A program made the translations under genes and the position numbers. From Breznakiella homolactica (lineage in GTDB: Bacteria > Spirochaetota > Spirochaetia > Treponematales > Breznakiellaceae), in NCBI RefSeq assembly GCF_016616095.2, contig NZ_CP067089.2, positions 1,860,001 to 1,924,000 of the forward strand: 64,000 nt of DNA. The letters are read 5' to 3'. Shown piece after piece: positions 35,907 through 44,983 of the stretch; the stretch's first letter is position 1; each line of letters begins with the position of its first letter. Below the pieces are notes generated by a model. It saw only the letters and a list, made by a program, of their open reading frames with translations, did no database searches and was not told the origin of the DNA.

Positions 35907-35922
35907 TCTACGGAGGATAGGT

Positions 35923-36243
35923 ATGATTTGTACCACCAGTGAGTCTATTTCCGGCAGGACCTTGGAACACCTTGGCCTTGTAAAGGGAAGCATCGTTCAG
36001 TCCAAGCATTTCGGGAAAGACCTCATGGCAGGGCTTAAGACCATTGTAGGCGGAGAGATTAAAGGGTACACGGAAATGCTCCAGGAAGCCCGGCAGATCG
36101 CCACCGAACGGATGGAAGAGGAAGCCAAGGCCATGGGAGCCGATGCCATTGTAGCCATCCGGTATACGTCGTCAGCGGTCATGGACGGAGCCGCCGAAGT
36201 CACGGCCTACGGTACGGCGGTTAAATTTGCGGGCAACGCTTAA
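35923..36243 (+). CDS. YbjQ/UPF0145 heavy-metal-binding domain protein
   Basis: 106 residues, the full length of the UPF0145 family. Conserved parts: GLVKGSIVQSKHFGKDLMAG, the charged helix EARQIATERMEEEAKAMGAD and the strand AIVAIRYTSSAVMDGAAEV. The family forms small pentameric rings. A metal-binding name was given early, but the biochemical role is unsettled. It stands alone with its own ribosome site. Confidence 0.92.
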   Translation: MICTTSESISGRTLEHLGLVKGSIVQSKHFGKDLMAGLKTIVGGEIKGYTEMLQEARQIATERMEEEAKAMGADAIVAIRYTSSAVMDGAAEVTAYGTAVKFAGNA

Positions 36244-36483
36244 AAAAGCATTTTAGTTTTAAAATTAAGAATATATATTTAAAAAAGTTGTTTTTTTGTA
36301 TTTAAAAAGCCATTAAATTCAACGATTTTTTTGAATTCTCTTCCTAAAAAGCGCCTGCGTACTTGATTTATTGACAGCATACAATTTACTATGGATCCAG
36401 CGGATGAATGGAGCCGCCACGGTCCGTCACGCCCGCAGGCCCCGCCTTAAGCAGTGCTCTGTTTTTTAATAAGGAGACCATCG
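36244..36483 (+). promoter_or_regulatory. Leader and promoter region of carAB
   Basis: 240 bp. The first 120 bp are AT-rich. A TTGACA at 36371-36376 is followed by TATGGA 15 bp later, a possible but short-spaced promoter. TTGATT at 36363-36368 with TTACTA 17 bp later is an alternative. I see no PyrR-type binding loop or arginine (ARG) box. AAGGAG at 36471-36476 sets the carA start. Confidence 0.4.
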
Positions 36484-37608
36484 ATGAAAAAGCATCCCCT
36501 CAGCGCCCGGCTGGTCCTGGAAGACGGCTCGGAATATACGGGTTTTTCCTTCGGGAAAGCCCGCTCCCAGGCAGGAGAGGTGGTATTCACCACGGGGATG
36601 ACCGGTTATCCTCAATCGCTGACGGACCCCAGTTTCCGGGGGCAGATCCTGGTCGCGGCGTATCCGCTCCAGGGCAATTACGGGGTGCCGCTGAAGCCGA
36701 AAGCCGGAGAAATCCCGCTGGACAGCCGCGGCATTCCCCTTCACTTTGAATCGGGCCGTATCCAGGTTTCGGGTTTTGTGGTCTCCGAAGCCTGCGACGA
36801 ACCGAGCCACTTCGCGTCGGAAATGGCCCTCCCGGAATGGCTGGAAAAAAACAATGTCCCCGGTATTTTCGGCATCGATACCCGGGCGCTGACCCAGCGG
36901 ATCCGGGAACAGGGGGTCATGCAGGGAAAGATACTTATTGAAGGAACCCGGGAGGTTACCCTCGATTCGGGTATCGTCCCCCACCCTGTGGAGGATGTCT
37001 CCTGCGGCGGTGTTTCGGTGTACACCCCGGAGGGAATAAAGCCGGGAGCCGCGCCGCGGATAGCGCTGGTGGACTGCGGAGCGAAGGCAAATATCCTGCG
37101 CTGCCTCCTGGCCCGGAAAGCCGAAGTCATCCGGGTTCCCTGGAACCACGACCTGTCGGGCATTGAATACGACGGACTGTTTCTATCCAACGGCCCCGGG
37201 GATCCCAAAGCCTGCGGAAAAACCATCGCCACGGTCAGGAAGGCCTTTTCCGCGGGGAAGCCGATCTTCGGGATATGCCTCGGGAACCAGATCATGGCCC
37301 TGGCCGCCGGGGCGGATACATACAAACTCCCCTACGGCCACCGGGGACAGAACCAGCCCTGCATCGAAGCCGGAACGAAACGCTGCTATATCACGAGCCA
37401 GAACCACGGCTACGCCGTCCGGGAGGAGACCCTTCCCAAAGGGTGGGAGCCCTGGTTCATCAACGCCAATGACGGAACCGTGGAGGGTATCCGCTCGAAA
37501 CGGGGTCCGTTCTCGGCGGTCCAGTTCCATCCCGAAGGCTGTCCCGGTCCCCGGGATACGGAATTTCTCATTGACCGGTTTATGGAAGAAGTCAGGGGGA
37601 CCAGATAA
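36484..37608 (+). CDS. carA: Carbamoyl-phosphate synthase small (glutaminase) subunit
   Basis: 374 residues. The N-terminal CarA domain covers about 1-150, with GEVVFTTGMTGYPQSLTDP. The class I amidotransferase domain covers about 185-365: the nucleophile Cys lies in IFGICLGNQIMALA, and the His-Glu pair in QFHPEGCPGP. It hydrolyses glutamine and passes ammonia to CarB, for arginine and pyrimidine synthesis. The ATG at 36484 is chosen for its AAGGAG; an upstream start at 36454 lacks one. The stop overlaps carB by one base. Confidence 0.97.
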   Translation: MKKHPLSARLVLEDGSEYTGFSFGKARSQAGEVVFTTGMTGYPQSLTDPSFRGQILVAAYPLQGNYGVPLKPKAGEIPLDSRGIPLHFESGRIQVSGFVVSEACDEPSHFASEMALPEWLEKNNVPGIFGIDTRALTQRIREQGVMQGKILIEGTREVTLDSGIVPHPVEDVSCGGVSVYTPEGIKPGAAPRIALVDCGAKANILRCLLARKAEVIRVPWNHDLSGIEYDGLFLSNGPGDPKACGKTIATVRKAFSAGKPIFGICLGNQIMALAAGADTYKLPYGHRGQNQPCIEAGTKRCYITSQNHGYAVREETLPKGWEPWFINANDGTVEGIRSKRGPFSAVQFHPEGCPGPRDTEFLIDRFMEEVRGTR

Positions 37609-40600
37609 TGGATACGCTGAAAAATACGGTAAAGAAAGTGCTCGTCCTCGGTTCCGGGGGACTTAAAATAGGCCAGGCCGGGGAATTCGACTATTCCGGG
37701 TCCCAGGCCCTCAAGGCGCTCCGGGAAGAGGGCATCACCACGGTGCTCATCAATCCGAATATAGCCACCATCCAGACCAGCGAAGGCATGGCGGACCGGA
37801 CGTACTTTCTGCCGGTTACCCCGGAATACGTAAAGCAGGTTATTGAAAAGGAAAAACCCGACGGCCTGCTTCTTTCCTTCGGCGGACAGACGGCGCTCAA
37901 CTGCGGGGTAAGCCTTGAACGGGACGGAACCCTCTACAAGTACGGAGTGCAGGTCCTGGGTACTCCGGTAAAAGCCATCGAGGATACCGAGGACCGAGAA
38001 CGCTTTGTGGAGCGGCTCAATGAAATCGGCGCCAAGAGCCCGAAGAGTATTGCCGTGACGGACACGGATGCGGCGGCAGCAGCCGCGGAGGAAATCGGGT
38101 ATCCGGTTATGGTCCGGGCGGCCTTTGCCCTGGGCGGCTCCGGGTCGGGGATCTGCCGGAACGAGGGAGAACTGCGTAAGCGGTGCGACCGGGCTTTTGC
38201 CCACGCCCCTCAGGTTCTCGTGGAGGAATGGCTCGGCGGCTGGAAGGAGATAGAATACGAAGTAGTCCGGGACCGGTATGATAACTGCATCACGGTCTGT
38301 AATATGGAAAATTTCGATCCCCTGGGTATCCACACCGGAGAAAGTATTGTCGTCGCGCCCTCCCAGACCTTGACGGATTCGGAATACCACAAACTGCGGC
38401 GCATCGCCATAGAAGTCATCCGCCATCTGGGGATTGTGGGTGAATGCAACGTCCAGTACGCGTTGGATCCGTATTCCGAAGACTACCGCATCATCGAAGT
38501 AAACGCCCGGCTGTCACGGAGCTCCGCCCTGGCGTCAAAGGCGACGGGATATCCCCTGGCGTTCGTGGCGGCCAAGCTTGCCCTGGGATATTCCCTGACG
38601 GATATTGAAAACCGCATCACCCGGGCAACAAAGTCGTGTTTTGAGCCCGCCCTGGATTACTGCGTGGTAAAGGTTCCCCGCTGGGACCTGACCAAATTCA
38701 AAAACGTGGATGTGCGTATCGGTTCCGAAATGAAATCCGTCGGGGAGGTCATGTCCATCGGCAGGAATTTCGAAGAAGCCCTGCAGAAGGCGATCCGCAT
38801 GACCGGCATCGGGGCTCCGGGCCTGGCGGCGGATGAGCAGCTCTGCGGAACCGACTCAGCCGATCTCCGGGAAGCCCTGTCGAAACCCACGGACCGCCGG
38901 ATCTTCGTCATATACAAAGCCCTCTCGGAGGGATGGTCCGTTGACCGGATCCACCGGCTCACGAAAATAGACCGGTGGTTCCTGGCCAGGATGGCAAATG
39001 CCCTGGAAGCGGAACAGGCCCTTCGCCGGCTCAGGGCTGAAACCCCAAAAGGTGACGCCCGGCCTGACCGGGAACTCCTGGCCCGGGCAAAACGTCTGGG
39101 CTTTTCCGACAGCCGGATCGGCGAATTCCTGGCGCTCCCGGAACTCACGGTCCGTTCCTTCAGAGAGGAATACCGCCTGAGGCCCGCGGTCAAGCAAATC
39201 GATACCCTGGCCGCGGAATACCCTGCCCGGACAAATTACCTGTACATGACCTACGCCGCCCCGGGGACCGGCAGCGGCGCCACCGATGACGTTACGCCGT
39301 CCAACCGGGGTGTTATGGTACTGGGGAGCGGAGCCTACCGTATCGGAAGCAGCGTTGAATTTGACTGGTGCTGCGTCAACGCGGTGGAAACCGCCCGCAA
39401 GCTCGGCCGTTATTCCATCATGGTAAACTGCAACCCGGAAACAGTGTCCACGGATTACGATATGTGCGACCGGCTGTATTTTGAAGAGCTCAGCATGGAA
39501 CGGATTATGGACATCTATGAACGGGAACGGCCCGACGGGCTGATCCTTTCCATGGGCGGCCAGATTCCCAACAACCTGGCTACGAAACTGTACAACGCCG
39601 GGGCGCTGATCTACGGAACCGCGCCGGAATATATAGACATGGCGGAGGACAGGAATAAATTTTCCGCTCTCCTGGACAAGCTCGGTATTGAGCAGCCCGA
39701 ATGGAAAGAACTTACCGATCTGGAGTCGGCTAAAGCCTTCGCGGAATCCGTGGGGTACCCGGTGCTCATCCGGCCCAGCTATGTGCTCTCCGGCGCGGCC
39801 ATGAATGTCGCCTGGGATGATGAAAGCCTGGAACAGTTCCTGGGCATGGCCGCGGAGGTCTCCGCTGAACACCCGGTGGTGATTTCGAAGTTTGTCGAAA
39901 ACTCCAAGGAAATAGAAATAGACGCGGTGGCGAAACGGGGGGAAATACTGTTCCACGCCATCACCGAACACGTGGAAAACGCCGGGGTCCATTCCGGAGA
40001 CGCCACGGTGGTGCTCCCCGCGCAAAGACTTTATATCGAAACGATCCGGAAGGTCCGCAGGATAAGCTCGAAAATCGCCGAAGCCCTGGACATTACCGGC
40101 CCCTTCAACATTCAGTTCCTGGCCCAGCGCAACCGGGTGCGGGTTATTGAATGCAATCTCCGGGCGAGCCGGAGCTTCCCCTTCTGTTCCAAGGTCAGCC
40201 GGGTTAACATGATCGAGATGGCGACCCGGGCCATGCTGGACGAACCGGTCCAGAAAGCGCCTTCGTCGGCTCTGGACCTGGAATGGGTGGGGGTCAAGGC
40301 GGCGCAGTTCAGCTTCTCCCGGCTCCATGGGGCCGACCCGGTTACCGGGGTTGAGATGGCATCCACCGGGGAGGTTGGCTGTATCGGCACGGACCTGAAC
40401 GATGCCTTCCTCAAAGCCATGCTGTCCGTGGGGTACCGGGTCCCGAAAAAACGGATACTCCTTTCCACCGGCCCCATTGAGGACAAGATCAGTTTTCTGG
40501 ATTCGGCCCGGAAACTCACGGATATGGGTTACGAACTGGTGGCATCCCGGGGAACGGCGAAGTTCCTGGGTACCAACGGCATTCCGGTGACGGCCCTCAA

Positions 40601-40850
40601 CTGGCCCCTGGAATCAAAGGAACCGAATATCGCGGGGTTCATCAAACGCCGGGAAGTCGATCTGGTGATTAACATCCCCAAGAACAACCGCGAAACAGAA
40701 TTGAAAAACGATTATATCATCCGGCGTATGGCGGTTGATTTCGATATTCCCCTTTTTACCAATATAAAAGTAGCCCGCCAGTTTATCGACGCCCTGGCCT
40801 ACCAGAAAGAACAGGGGATCGAAATAAAGGCGTGGGAAGATTACCGGTAG
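37608..40850 (+). CDS. carB: Carbamoyl-phosphate synthase large subunit
   Basis: 1080 residues, full length. Two homologous halves each carry a pre-ATP-grasp and an ATP-grasp domain (first half near 130-340, with ALGGSGSGICRNEGEL; second near 680-870, with RPSYVLSGAAMNV). A helical oligomerisation domain lies between them (about 400-550), and an MGS-like allosteric domain ends the protein (about 945-1080, LSTGPIEDKISFLDSARKL). It makes carbamoyl phosphate from bicarbonate, ATP and CarA-derived ammonia. The MGS domain suggests regulation by nucleotides. It starts inside the carA stop (TAATG), so the subunits are made in equal amounts. Confidence 0.98.
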   Translation: MDTLKNTVKKVLVLGSGGLKIGQAGEFDYSGSQALKALREEGITTVLINPNIATIQTSEGMADRTYFLPVTPEYVKQVIEKEKPDGLLLSFGGQTALNCGVSLERDGTLYKYGVQVLGTPVKAIEDTEDRERFVERLNEIGAKSPKSIAVTDTDAAAAAAEEIGYPVMVRAAFALGGSGSGICRNEGELRKRCDRAFAHAPQVLVEEWLGGWKEIEYEVVRDRYDNCITVCNMENFDPLGIHTGESIVVAPSQTLTDSEYHKLRRIAIEVIRHLGIVGECNVQYALDPYSEDYRIIEVNARLSRSSALASKATGYPLAFVAAKLALGYSLTDIENRITRATKSCFEPALDYCVVKVPRWDLTKFKNVDVRIGSEMKSVGEVMSIGRNFEEALQKAIRMTGIGAPGLAADEQLCGTDSADLREALSKPTDRRIFVIYKALSEGWSVDRIHRLTKIDRWFLARMANALEAEQALRRLRAETPKGDARPDRELLARAKRLGFSDSRIGEFLALPELTVRSFREEYRLRPAVKQIDTLAAEYPARTNYLYMTYAAPGTGSGATDDVTPSNRGVMVLGSGAYRIGSSVEFDWCCVNAVETARKLGRYSIMVNCNPETVSTDYDMCDRLYFEELSMERIMDIYERERPDGLILSMGGQIPNNLATKLYNAGALIYGTAPEYIDMAEDRNKFSALLDKLGIEQPEWKELTDLESAKAFAESVGYPVLIRPSYVLSGAAMNVAWDDESLEQFLGMAAEVSAEHPVVISKFVENSKEIEIDAVAKRGEILFHAITEHVENAGVHSGDATVVLPAQRLYIETIRKVRRISSKIAEALDITGPFNIQFLAQRNRVRVIECNLRASRSFPFCSKVSRVNMIEMATRAMLDEPVQKAPSSALDLEWVGVKAAQFSFSRLHGADPVTGVEMASTGEVGCIGTDLNDAFLKAMLSVGYRVPKKRILLSTGPIEDKISFLDSARKLTDMGYELVASRGTAKFLGTNGIPVTALNWPLESKEPNIAGFIKRREVDLVINIPKNNRETELKNDYIIRRMAVDFDIPLFTNIKVARQFIDALAYQKEQGIEIKAWEDYR

Positions 40851-40852
40851 CG

Positions 40853-40940
40853 GGGCAGTACAGAGTCTTTCAGGCCGGAACACATCCGGCGTTACCAGCA
40901 TGTACAGGTTCGTTCCGGCTTAACCGTCTCTGTGCTGCCC
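40853..40940. repeat. Imperfect inverted repeat between carB and the MCP gene
   Basis: Outer arms GGGCAGTACAGAG / CTCTGTGCTGCCC (one mismatch) and inner arms GCCGGAAC / GTTCCGGC. Between them is CCGGCGTTACCA (40886-40897), a 12-base match to the flank of repeat copy B (complement at 14287-14298). It may be a decayed relative of the F1 family, or a bidirectional terminator hairpin without a T-run. No F1 loop core is present. Confidence 0.5.
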
Positions 40941-40968
40941 GGGCAAGAGGGGTGTGCCGGTCTTGCAT

Positions 40969-42363
40969 TCAGTTTATTTTGAATATTGCCACCTGGGATT
41001 CCACGCAGGATATACTTTCAAGAGTTTCATCAACGGACTTTGTGGAACCGCTGACCATCTGCTCCACATCTTTTGCCTTACGGGCGATATCAACGGCCGA
41101 GTCCCGCACGCCCTCGGTGATGGACCGGAGTTTTGACATTTCACCGAGGATAGCGTTGCTCCCGGTCAGCATGGTTCCCGAACCGCTGTGGACAGCATCG
41201 GTACTCTGCCGGATGGAGGCAAGGGCTTCCAGTATCTGGGCGCTTCCTTCGGACTGTTCTTCGACGGAATTCTTTATCTCCTCTTCAATCCTGGTTACGG
41301 TGTCCACAGAACTGAAAATAACATCAAAAGTAGTTCCGGTGTTGTCGGTATTCCTGACAGCCAGGTCTATAGAATCCTTGAGGTTTTTAAGATTCTCACT
41401 GATAATCCTTGACTGGGCATTGGAGACTTCCGCCAGCTTCCTGATTTCATCGGAGACCACGGCGAATCCTTTGCCGGTTTCTCCCGCATGGGCCGCCTCT
41501 ATGGCGGCATTCATAGCCAGGAGGTTGGTCTGGCTGGCAATATTCCGGATGATTTGATTTGCCTCAAATACACTGTCGGACTGTTCGTTGAGGGCGAGGA
41601 CTGTTTTTTTGAGTTCCTCCACAGCCACCCTGCCGGATTGAGCCTCGGTATTAAGAGTGCCGAATTCCAGGGAACTCTTCCTGAGATTGTCGGCAATGGA
41701 ATTGATATTGGCCATCATTTCTTCAATCGCCGAGGAGCTTTTGCTTACGTTCCGGGACTGGTTATTGATCTTGTCATCCTGCTCCTTGGTGATACCGTTC
41801 ATTTCCTCCACGGTTGAGGAAATGGAAAGTACGATTTCCGCCTGGCCAAGAATGGTCTGTTTGACTTCATCAATCACGGCTGTGATTTCGGAAACCGAAG
41901 TAAGAGCGTTGTTCATGGTTTCACAGACCTGGTCGCTGTTCTTCCGGGTATCCTTAACGCCGCTCCGTATTTCGGAAATGATTTTTGACAGGCGATCGAT
42001 AAATACATTGAGCCGGGTGCCGAGTTCGCCGAGCTCATCGCGGTCGTTCGCCTGGAGACGGATAGTAAGGTCCCCTTCCCCTTCGGCAAGGTCGTTTGCC
42101 AGAGCCGCGGCGTTGCGCACGGGAACGCTGATTTTCCGGACCATGACAGCCAGAAACCCCAGAGCGAGAACCACGCAGACCGGCGCGCCCCAGAGGTAAT
42201 GGATGCCGTTTCCAAGATACCCGATTACAAGCCCGACGAAAATAACCGAAACAACCATGATGATATAAGGCAAAAGCACATTCCTGATAAAGGACCGTCT
42301 AAAAAACAACCTGACAAGAATCAGGAAACAGGGCACTGCTACCGCCACTGCCGCCGCAAACAA
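40969..42363 (-). CDS. Methyl-accepting chemotaxis protein (no periplasmic sensor domain)
   Basis: 464 residues. Three hydrophobic segments near the N-terminus (about 1-17, 30-52, 58-77) leave no room for an external ligand domain. A HAMP-like linker (about 80-135) leads to the long coiled-coil signalling domain, with [20 protein letters not shown] and [15 protein letters not shown] as the conserved kinase-binding tip. The only start in frame near the first helix is TTG at 42363, overlapping the upstream gene by 25 bp, with no ribosome site. The 5' part may have been lost when the cargo region arrived. It signals to CheA, perhaps from a membrane or cytoplasmic cue. Confidence 0.85.
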   Translation of the reverse strand: MFAAAVAVAVPCFLILVRLFFRRSFIRNVLLPYIIMVVSVIFVGLVIGYLGNGIHYLWGAPVCVVLALGFLAVMVRKISVPVRNAAALANDLAEGEGDLTIRLQANDRDELGELGTRLNVFIDRLSKIISEIRSGVKDTRKNSDQVCETMNNALTSVSEITAVIDEVKQTILGQAEIVLSISSTVEEMNGITKEQDDKINNQSRNVSKSSSAIEEMMANINSIADNLRKSSLEFGTLNTEAQSGRVAVEELKKTVLALNEQSDSVFEANQIIRNIASQTNLLAMNAAIEAAHAGETGKGFAVVSDEIRKLAEVSNAQSRIISENLKNLKDSIDLAVRNTDNTGTTFDVIFSSVDTVTRIEEEIKNSVEEQSEGSAQILEALASIRQSTDAVHSGSGTMLTGSNAILGEMSKLRSITEGVRDSAVDIARKAKDVEQMVSGSTKSVDETLESISCVESQVAIFKIN

Positions 42364-42614
42364 TACAAGAACATTTCTATTTCTGCCTGCTCCAGATCCG
42401 CGTCACTGCTCTCAGCTAAGGCTTCTAGAGTCCGGTCATAGTACTGCACCTCCGTCTGGATACTCTTTACTTTTTGATCATAGTCTCCTTCATTCAGAGT
42501 AACCTTTACTCTCCGTGCTTCTGCTGGTATCGTTGCATAGTGCGCAAGCTGTCCTCGGTGATACTCAATTAACGCGTTGTACAGTATTCTTACCCGGTCC
42601 TCTTGTGTACTCAT
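42339..42614 (-). CDS. Small protein of unknown function in the eCIS cargo module
   Basis: 91 residues, charged and mainly helical (for example [20 protein letters not shown] and [20 protein letters not shown]). No signal peptide or known motif. Its start overlaps the stop of the truncated DUF4157 gene (ATGA). The intact DUF4157 gene at 45593 is likewise followed directly by a helical partner gene, so this may be a partner or chaperone left over from an older cargo cassette. Function not recognised. Confidence 0.65.
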   Translation of the reverse strand: MSTQEDRVRILYNALIEYHRGQLAHYATIPAEARRVKVTLNEGDYDQKVKSIQTEVQYYDRTLEALAESSDADLEQAEIEMFLYCLRRQWR

Positions 42615-42997
42615 ACCCGACGCTCCAGTCGTTCCAATACGCTGCTTACCGCTCCGATATTCCCTTGCGCTACTTCTTTTCCCAGCCAGTCCTTCAGAAG
42701 CTCTACCGCATAGTCTATCGCCTCTTTCTCTATCCGCTTATTCAGATAAAACACCTCGTCTCCTATCTGCGCGTAGTAATACGGATCTTCCGCTCGTTCA
42801 AGAAGTGTCTCATTCCGGTCCGCTTCACGCTCACCGGCTTTCACTTCTTCTTCCCCGTGGAATTTCATGCCACGCTGATATTGCAGGACATGGGTCAATT
42901 CATGTAACAGTATCGCGTCTGTAGCACTGCTTCCTTCACTGTACGCTGCTTCACGGATGTATATGTTTTTTCCATGTGCCATGAGGGGGAGCACCAT
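42611..42997 (-). CDS. 5'-truncated DUF4157 (eCIS core) protein
   Basis: 128 residues. The metalloprotease-like motif LLHELTHVLQYQRG (HExxH) and the following EADRNETLLERAEDPYY segment match the DUF4157 domain that marks eCIS-delivered cargo. Compared with the paralog at 45593-46318 it lacks about 115 N-terminal residues: it begins just before GKNIYIREAAYSEGS. Its first codons (MVLPLM) are read from the end of repeat element D, GGTGCTCCCCCTCAT reversed into frame. Its expression and activity are doubtful. It looks like a cassette remnant. Confidence 0.75.
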   Translation of the reverse strand: MVLPLMAHGKNIYIREAAYSEGSSATDAILLHELTHVLQYQRGMKFHGEEEVKAGEREADRNETLLERAEDPYYYAQIGDEVFYLNKRIEKEAIDYAVELLKDWLGKEVAQGNIGAVSSVLERLERRV

Positions 42998-43260
42998 ACT
43001 AGGATTATGGCCCGGATACCGTTTCTTGGGGTCCTGTCAAAAAAAACGGGGGATGGCTCCTCGTCGGCCTTCGGCCTAGAAAGTCGCTCATCCCCCGTTT
43101 TCTCTGACACCCCATGATACTTTTTCTGGGGCCGCTGTCTCTGCTATGATGACTCCATTCCCCGAGGGCTGCTCCCCCTGGCTCCAGCCTCCTCACGACA
43201 AAACCTCCGGTCTTGCCGCTCCGGGGGCTTCCGCCACCCCCGCTTCGGGTCCCTGGCGGA
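42981..43260 (-). repeat. Composite structured element (F2 domain plus F1 copy D)
   Basis: About 280 bp, the inverted counterpart of 14141-14437, with both ends conserved. F1 core on the plus strand has arms at 43035-43055 and 43089-43109 (19 of 21 pairs). The F2 domain (43164-43260) differs from the other copy in a small hairpin where both sides changed together. AGGGGGAGCA at 42984-42993 pairs with TGCTCCCCCT at 43170-43179. It fills almost the whole gap between the immunity-like gene and the truncated DUF4157 gene. Confidence 0.82.
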
Positions 43261-43269
43261 TTCTGACTA

Positions 43270-43821
43270 TTACACTTCATCCTCAGGAACTACATCAATT
43301 GCACCAAATGCTTTAAATAACCACCTCAATGCCCCCCATGGAAATGGCCATTCCAATATTGTTACAGCTATTACAAAATGAGTGTCTTTTATTGGCTCTT
43401 CAAAGCAGGCAGAATCCCACCAAAACCAAGTTCGATTTTCAGGCTCCATCCAATATAGCCAACTGCTTAAAGACCATTTTCTTTCTTTATCTTGATCAGT
43501 TTTTTCTTGCCAGGATAACGTTTTTTGAAATTCAACTAACTCTATCTTTTCTTGATGTGACATTTCAGGATCAAAACTATCAATAAATTTTTTAGGTAAT
43601 ATACATTTCCATTCATCAAGTGTTGGCCAATTCTTGTCATAAGTATTATCTACAATCTTTAAAACTTCTTTTGCATTCTCCAATAGTTCACATGCATCTG
43701 ATTTACATATTACTACAAATCTGACAGTTCCTAATCCTGTAGGTTTATCAGTTGGTTTTGGTGAATTTTCAAGCCTAATTTTCTCATTGAGAACTTCAGT
43801 TCTTACTTGTTTTACTTGCAT
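43270..43821 (-). CDS. Putative immunity protein next to the cargo toxin
   Basis: 183 residues from the ATG at 43821 (GGATCGGGTAAAG upstream), overlapping the toxin gene end by 26 bp. No signal peptide or enzymatic motif. It is rich in Trp and acidic residues: LSSWLYWMEPENRTWFWWD and a C-terminal LEWPFPWGALRWLFKAFG. Base composition is strikingly AT-rich compared with neighbours, as is the 3' end of the toxin gene, which suggests transfer as a pair. Position after a toxin candidate and acidic aromatic-rich make-up suggest an immunity protein. No family was recognised. Confidence 0.6.
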   Translation of the reverse strand: MQVKQVRTEVLNEKIRLENSPKPTDKPTGLGTVRFVVICKSDACELLENAKEVLKIVDNTYDKNWPTLDEWKCILPKKFIDSFDPEMSHQEKIELVEFQKTLSWQEKTDQDKERKWSLSSWLYWMEPENRTWFWWDSACFEEPIKDTHFVIAVTILEWPFPWGALRWLFKAFGAIDVVPEDEV

Positions 43822-44983
43822 CTTTACCCGATCCTTGAATAATCTTATCCTGTAGGCTTTTAAGCCCGTCTGGTCGAATTCCATACTGATCTGCAGCCTT
43901 TGTTGGATCAGCAATAATTGGTCGATCAGGGAAATCCTTAACTAAATCTTCAGCCACAGCACTTTTTCTTAATTCCTCTACAACAGATTGTGGAACTTCA
44001 AAAGTTTTAATTGTCGCTCCATTCATATTTTGTTTTACTCTTTTATTTAAAAAAGCTTGCGCCCTAGCTTCATCTCCAAAATTTAAATATAATGTTGTGT
44101 CACCTTGAACAGTAACATATCCATTACTATCTATTAAGATTCTTGTATTCTTAGTTCCTTCAACACGATAGACTGTTACTCTTTCATCAAACGATTTTAA
44201 ATCATTTATGCTAAAATGTTCTAGTATATAATTAGAATTTTGAAATTTTGAAATTGCCTCTAATTGTTCACTGCTAAGATCCTGAACAATATCCATCCCT
44301 TTGCGTCCAAGGGAATTTAAGGTTTGCTGCATCCCAACGGGCAGACTTTTAAACTTATAAAACAGCCACCCTACCCTCGCTACATCAACAAACCCTATCA
44401 CTGATACCGCCAGCGAAATAAATGACATCGTTACCGCAGTCTCTGCCGCTTCTAGCCCTTCTCCACGATCTATTATCCACGCATCTTCCACCAATGACTG
44501 CGCATACAGCATATCACGCCGTGTCCGCGCCTCATTGTACGCTCCGATACTCATTCCCAGATTTGTTCCGGCTATCGCTGTCTCTATCAGTATCCGCGGA
44601 AGTAACAGCGCCGTCCCTCCGGTCATGAAAAAACACGCTGCAGCAAGACCTATCGGAAGCACAAAACTTACTATCCCCGTGATCGTTTCTACCGTCTGCT
44701 TCCCCTCCAGCCACTGCGCTATCTTTTTCGCATCTTCCGCGTTTATCTCTCCACGGCTCAATACTTCCGCCACCACCGGCGCCATCTGCCAAACAGGAAA
44801 ACTCCCATCAACTATCTTCTGCTCTACCTTCCCCTGCGCTTCACGGATCGTCTCCACAGCCGCTTCTATTTCAGACACCAAAAGCTCTGTATCAGTTTCC
44901 CCTTCAACACTGATCATGCCTATCAGCGGATACTGCAGTTCAAGTTCATACTGTTCATCCCTAAGCAATTTCAGTTCTGCCAT
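43796..44983 (-). CDS. Putative polymorphic toxin with membrane helices and a C-terminal toxin domain
   Basis: 395 residues from the ATG at 44983; a TTG at 45028 would add 15. N-terminal helical part, then hydrophobic segments at about 97-140 (ITGIVSFVLPIGLAAACFFM) and 183-210 (MSFISLAVSVIGFVDVARVG). The last 120 residues form a separate, AT-rich domain: RVTVYRVEGTKNTRILIDSN, LYLNFGDEARAQAFLNKR, IKTFEVPQSVVEEL and DRPIIADPTKAADQYGI. This resembles the C-terminal domains of polymorphic toxins; the YRVEG strand could suggest an ADP-ribosyltransferase-like fold, but that is inference. It follows a DUF4157 gene and a helical partner and precedes an immunity-like gene, as expected of an eCIS payload. 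Confidence 0.65.
   Translation of the reverse strand: MAELKLLRDEQYELELQYPLIGMISVEGETDTELLVSEIEAAVETIREAQGKVEQKIVDGSFPVWQMAPVVAEVLSRGEINAEDAKKIAQWLEGKQTVETITGIVSFVLPIGLAAACFFMTGGTALLLPRILIETAIAGTNLGMSIGAYNEARTRRDMLYAQSLVEDAWIIDRGEGLEAAETAVTMSFISLAVSVIGFVDVARVGWLFYKFKSLPVGMQQTLNSLGRKGMDIVQDLSSEQLEAISKFQNSNYILEHFSINDLKSFDERVTVYRVEGTKNTRILIDSNGYVTVQGDTTLYLNFGDEARAQAFLNKRVKQNMNGATIKTFEVPQSVVEELRKSAVAEDLVKDFPDRPIIADPTKAADQYGIRPDGLKSLQDKIIQGSGKDASKTSKN

Noticed and set aside
36244..36483. PyrR attenuator or arginine operator before carA
   Set aside because: No PyrR-type loop, no antiterminator/terminator pair and no ARG-box palindrome were found.
38856..40328. 490-codon ORF antisense to carB
   Set aside because: It is a by-product of GC-rich codon use in carB. 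No family features are visible and the carB reading is certain.
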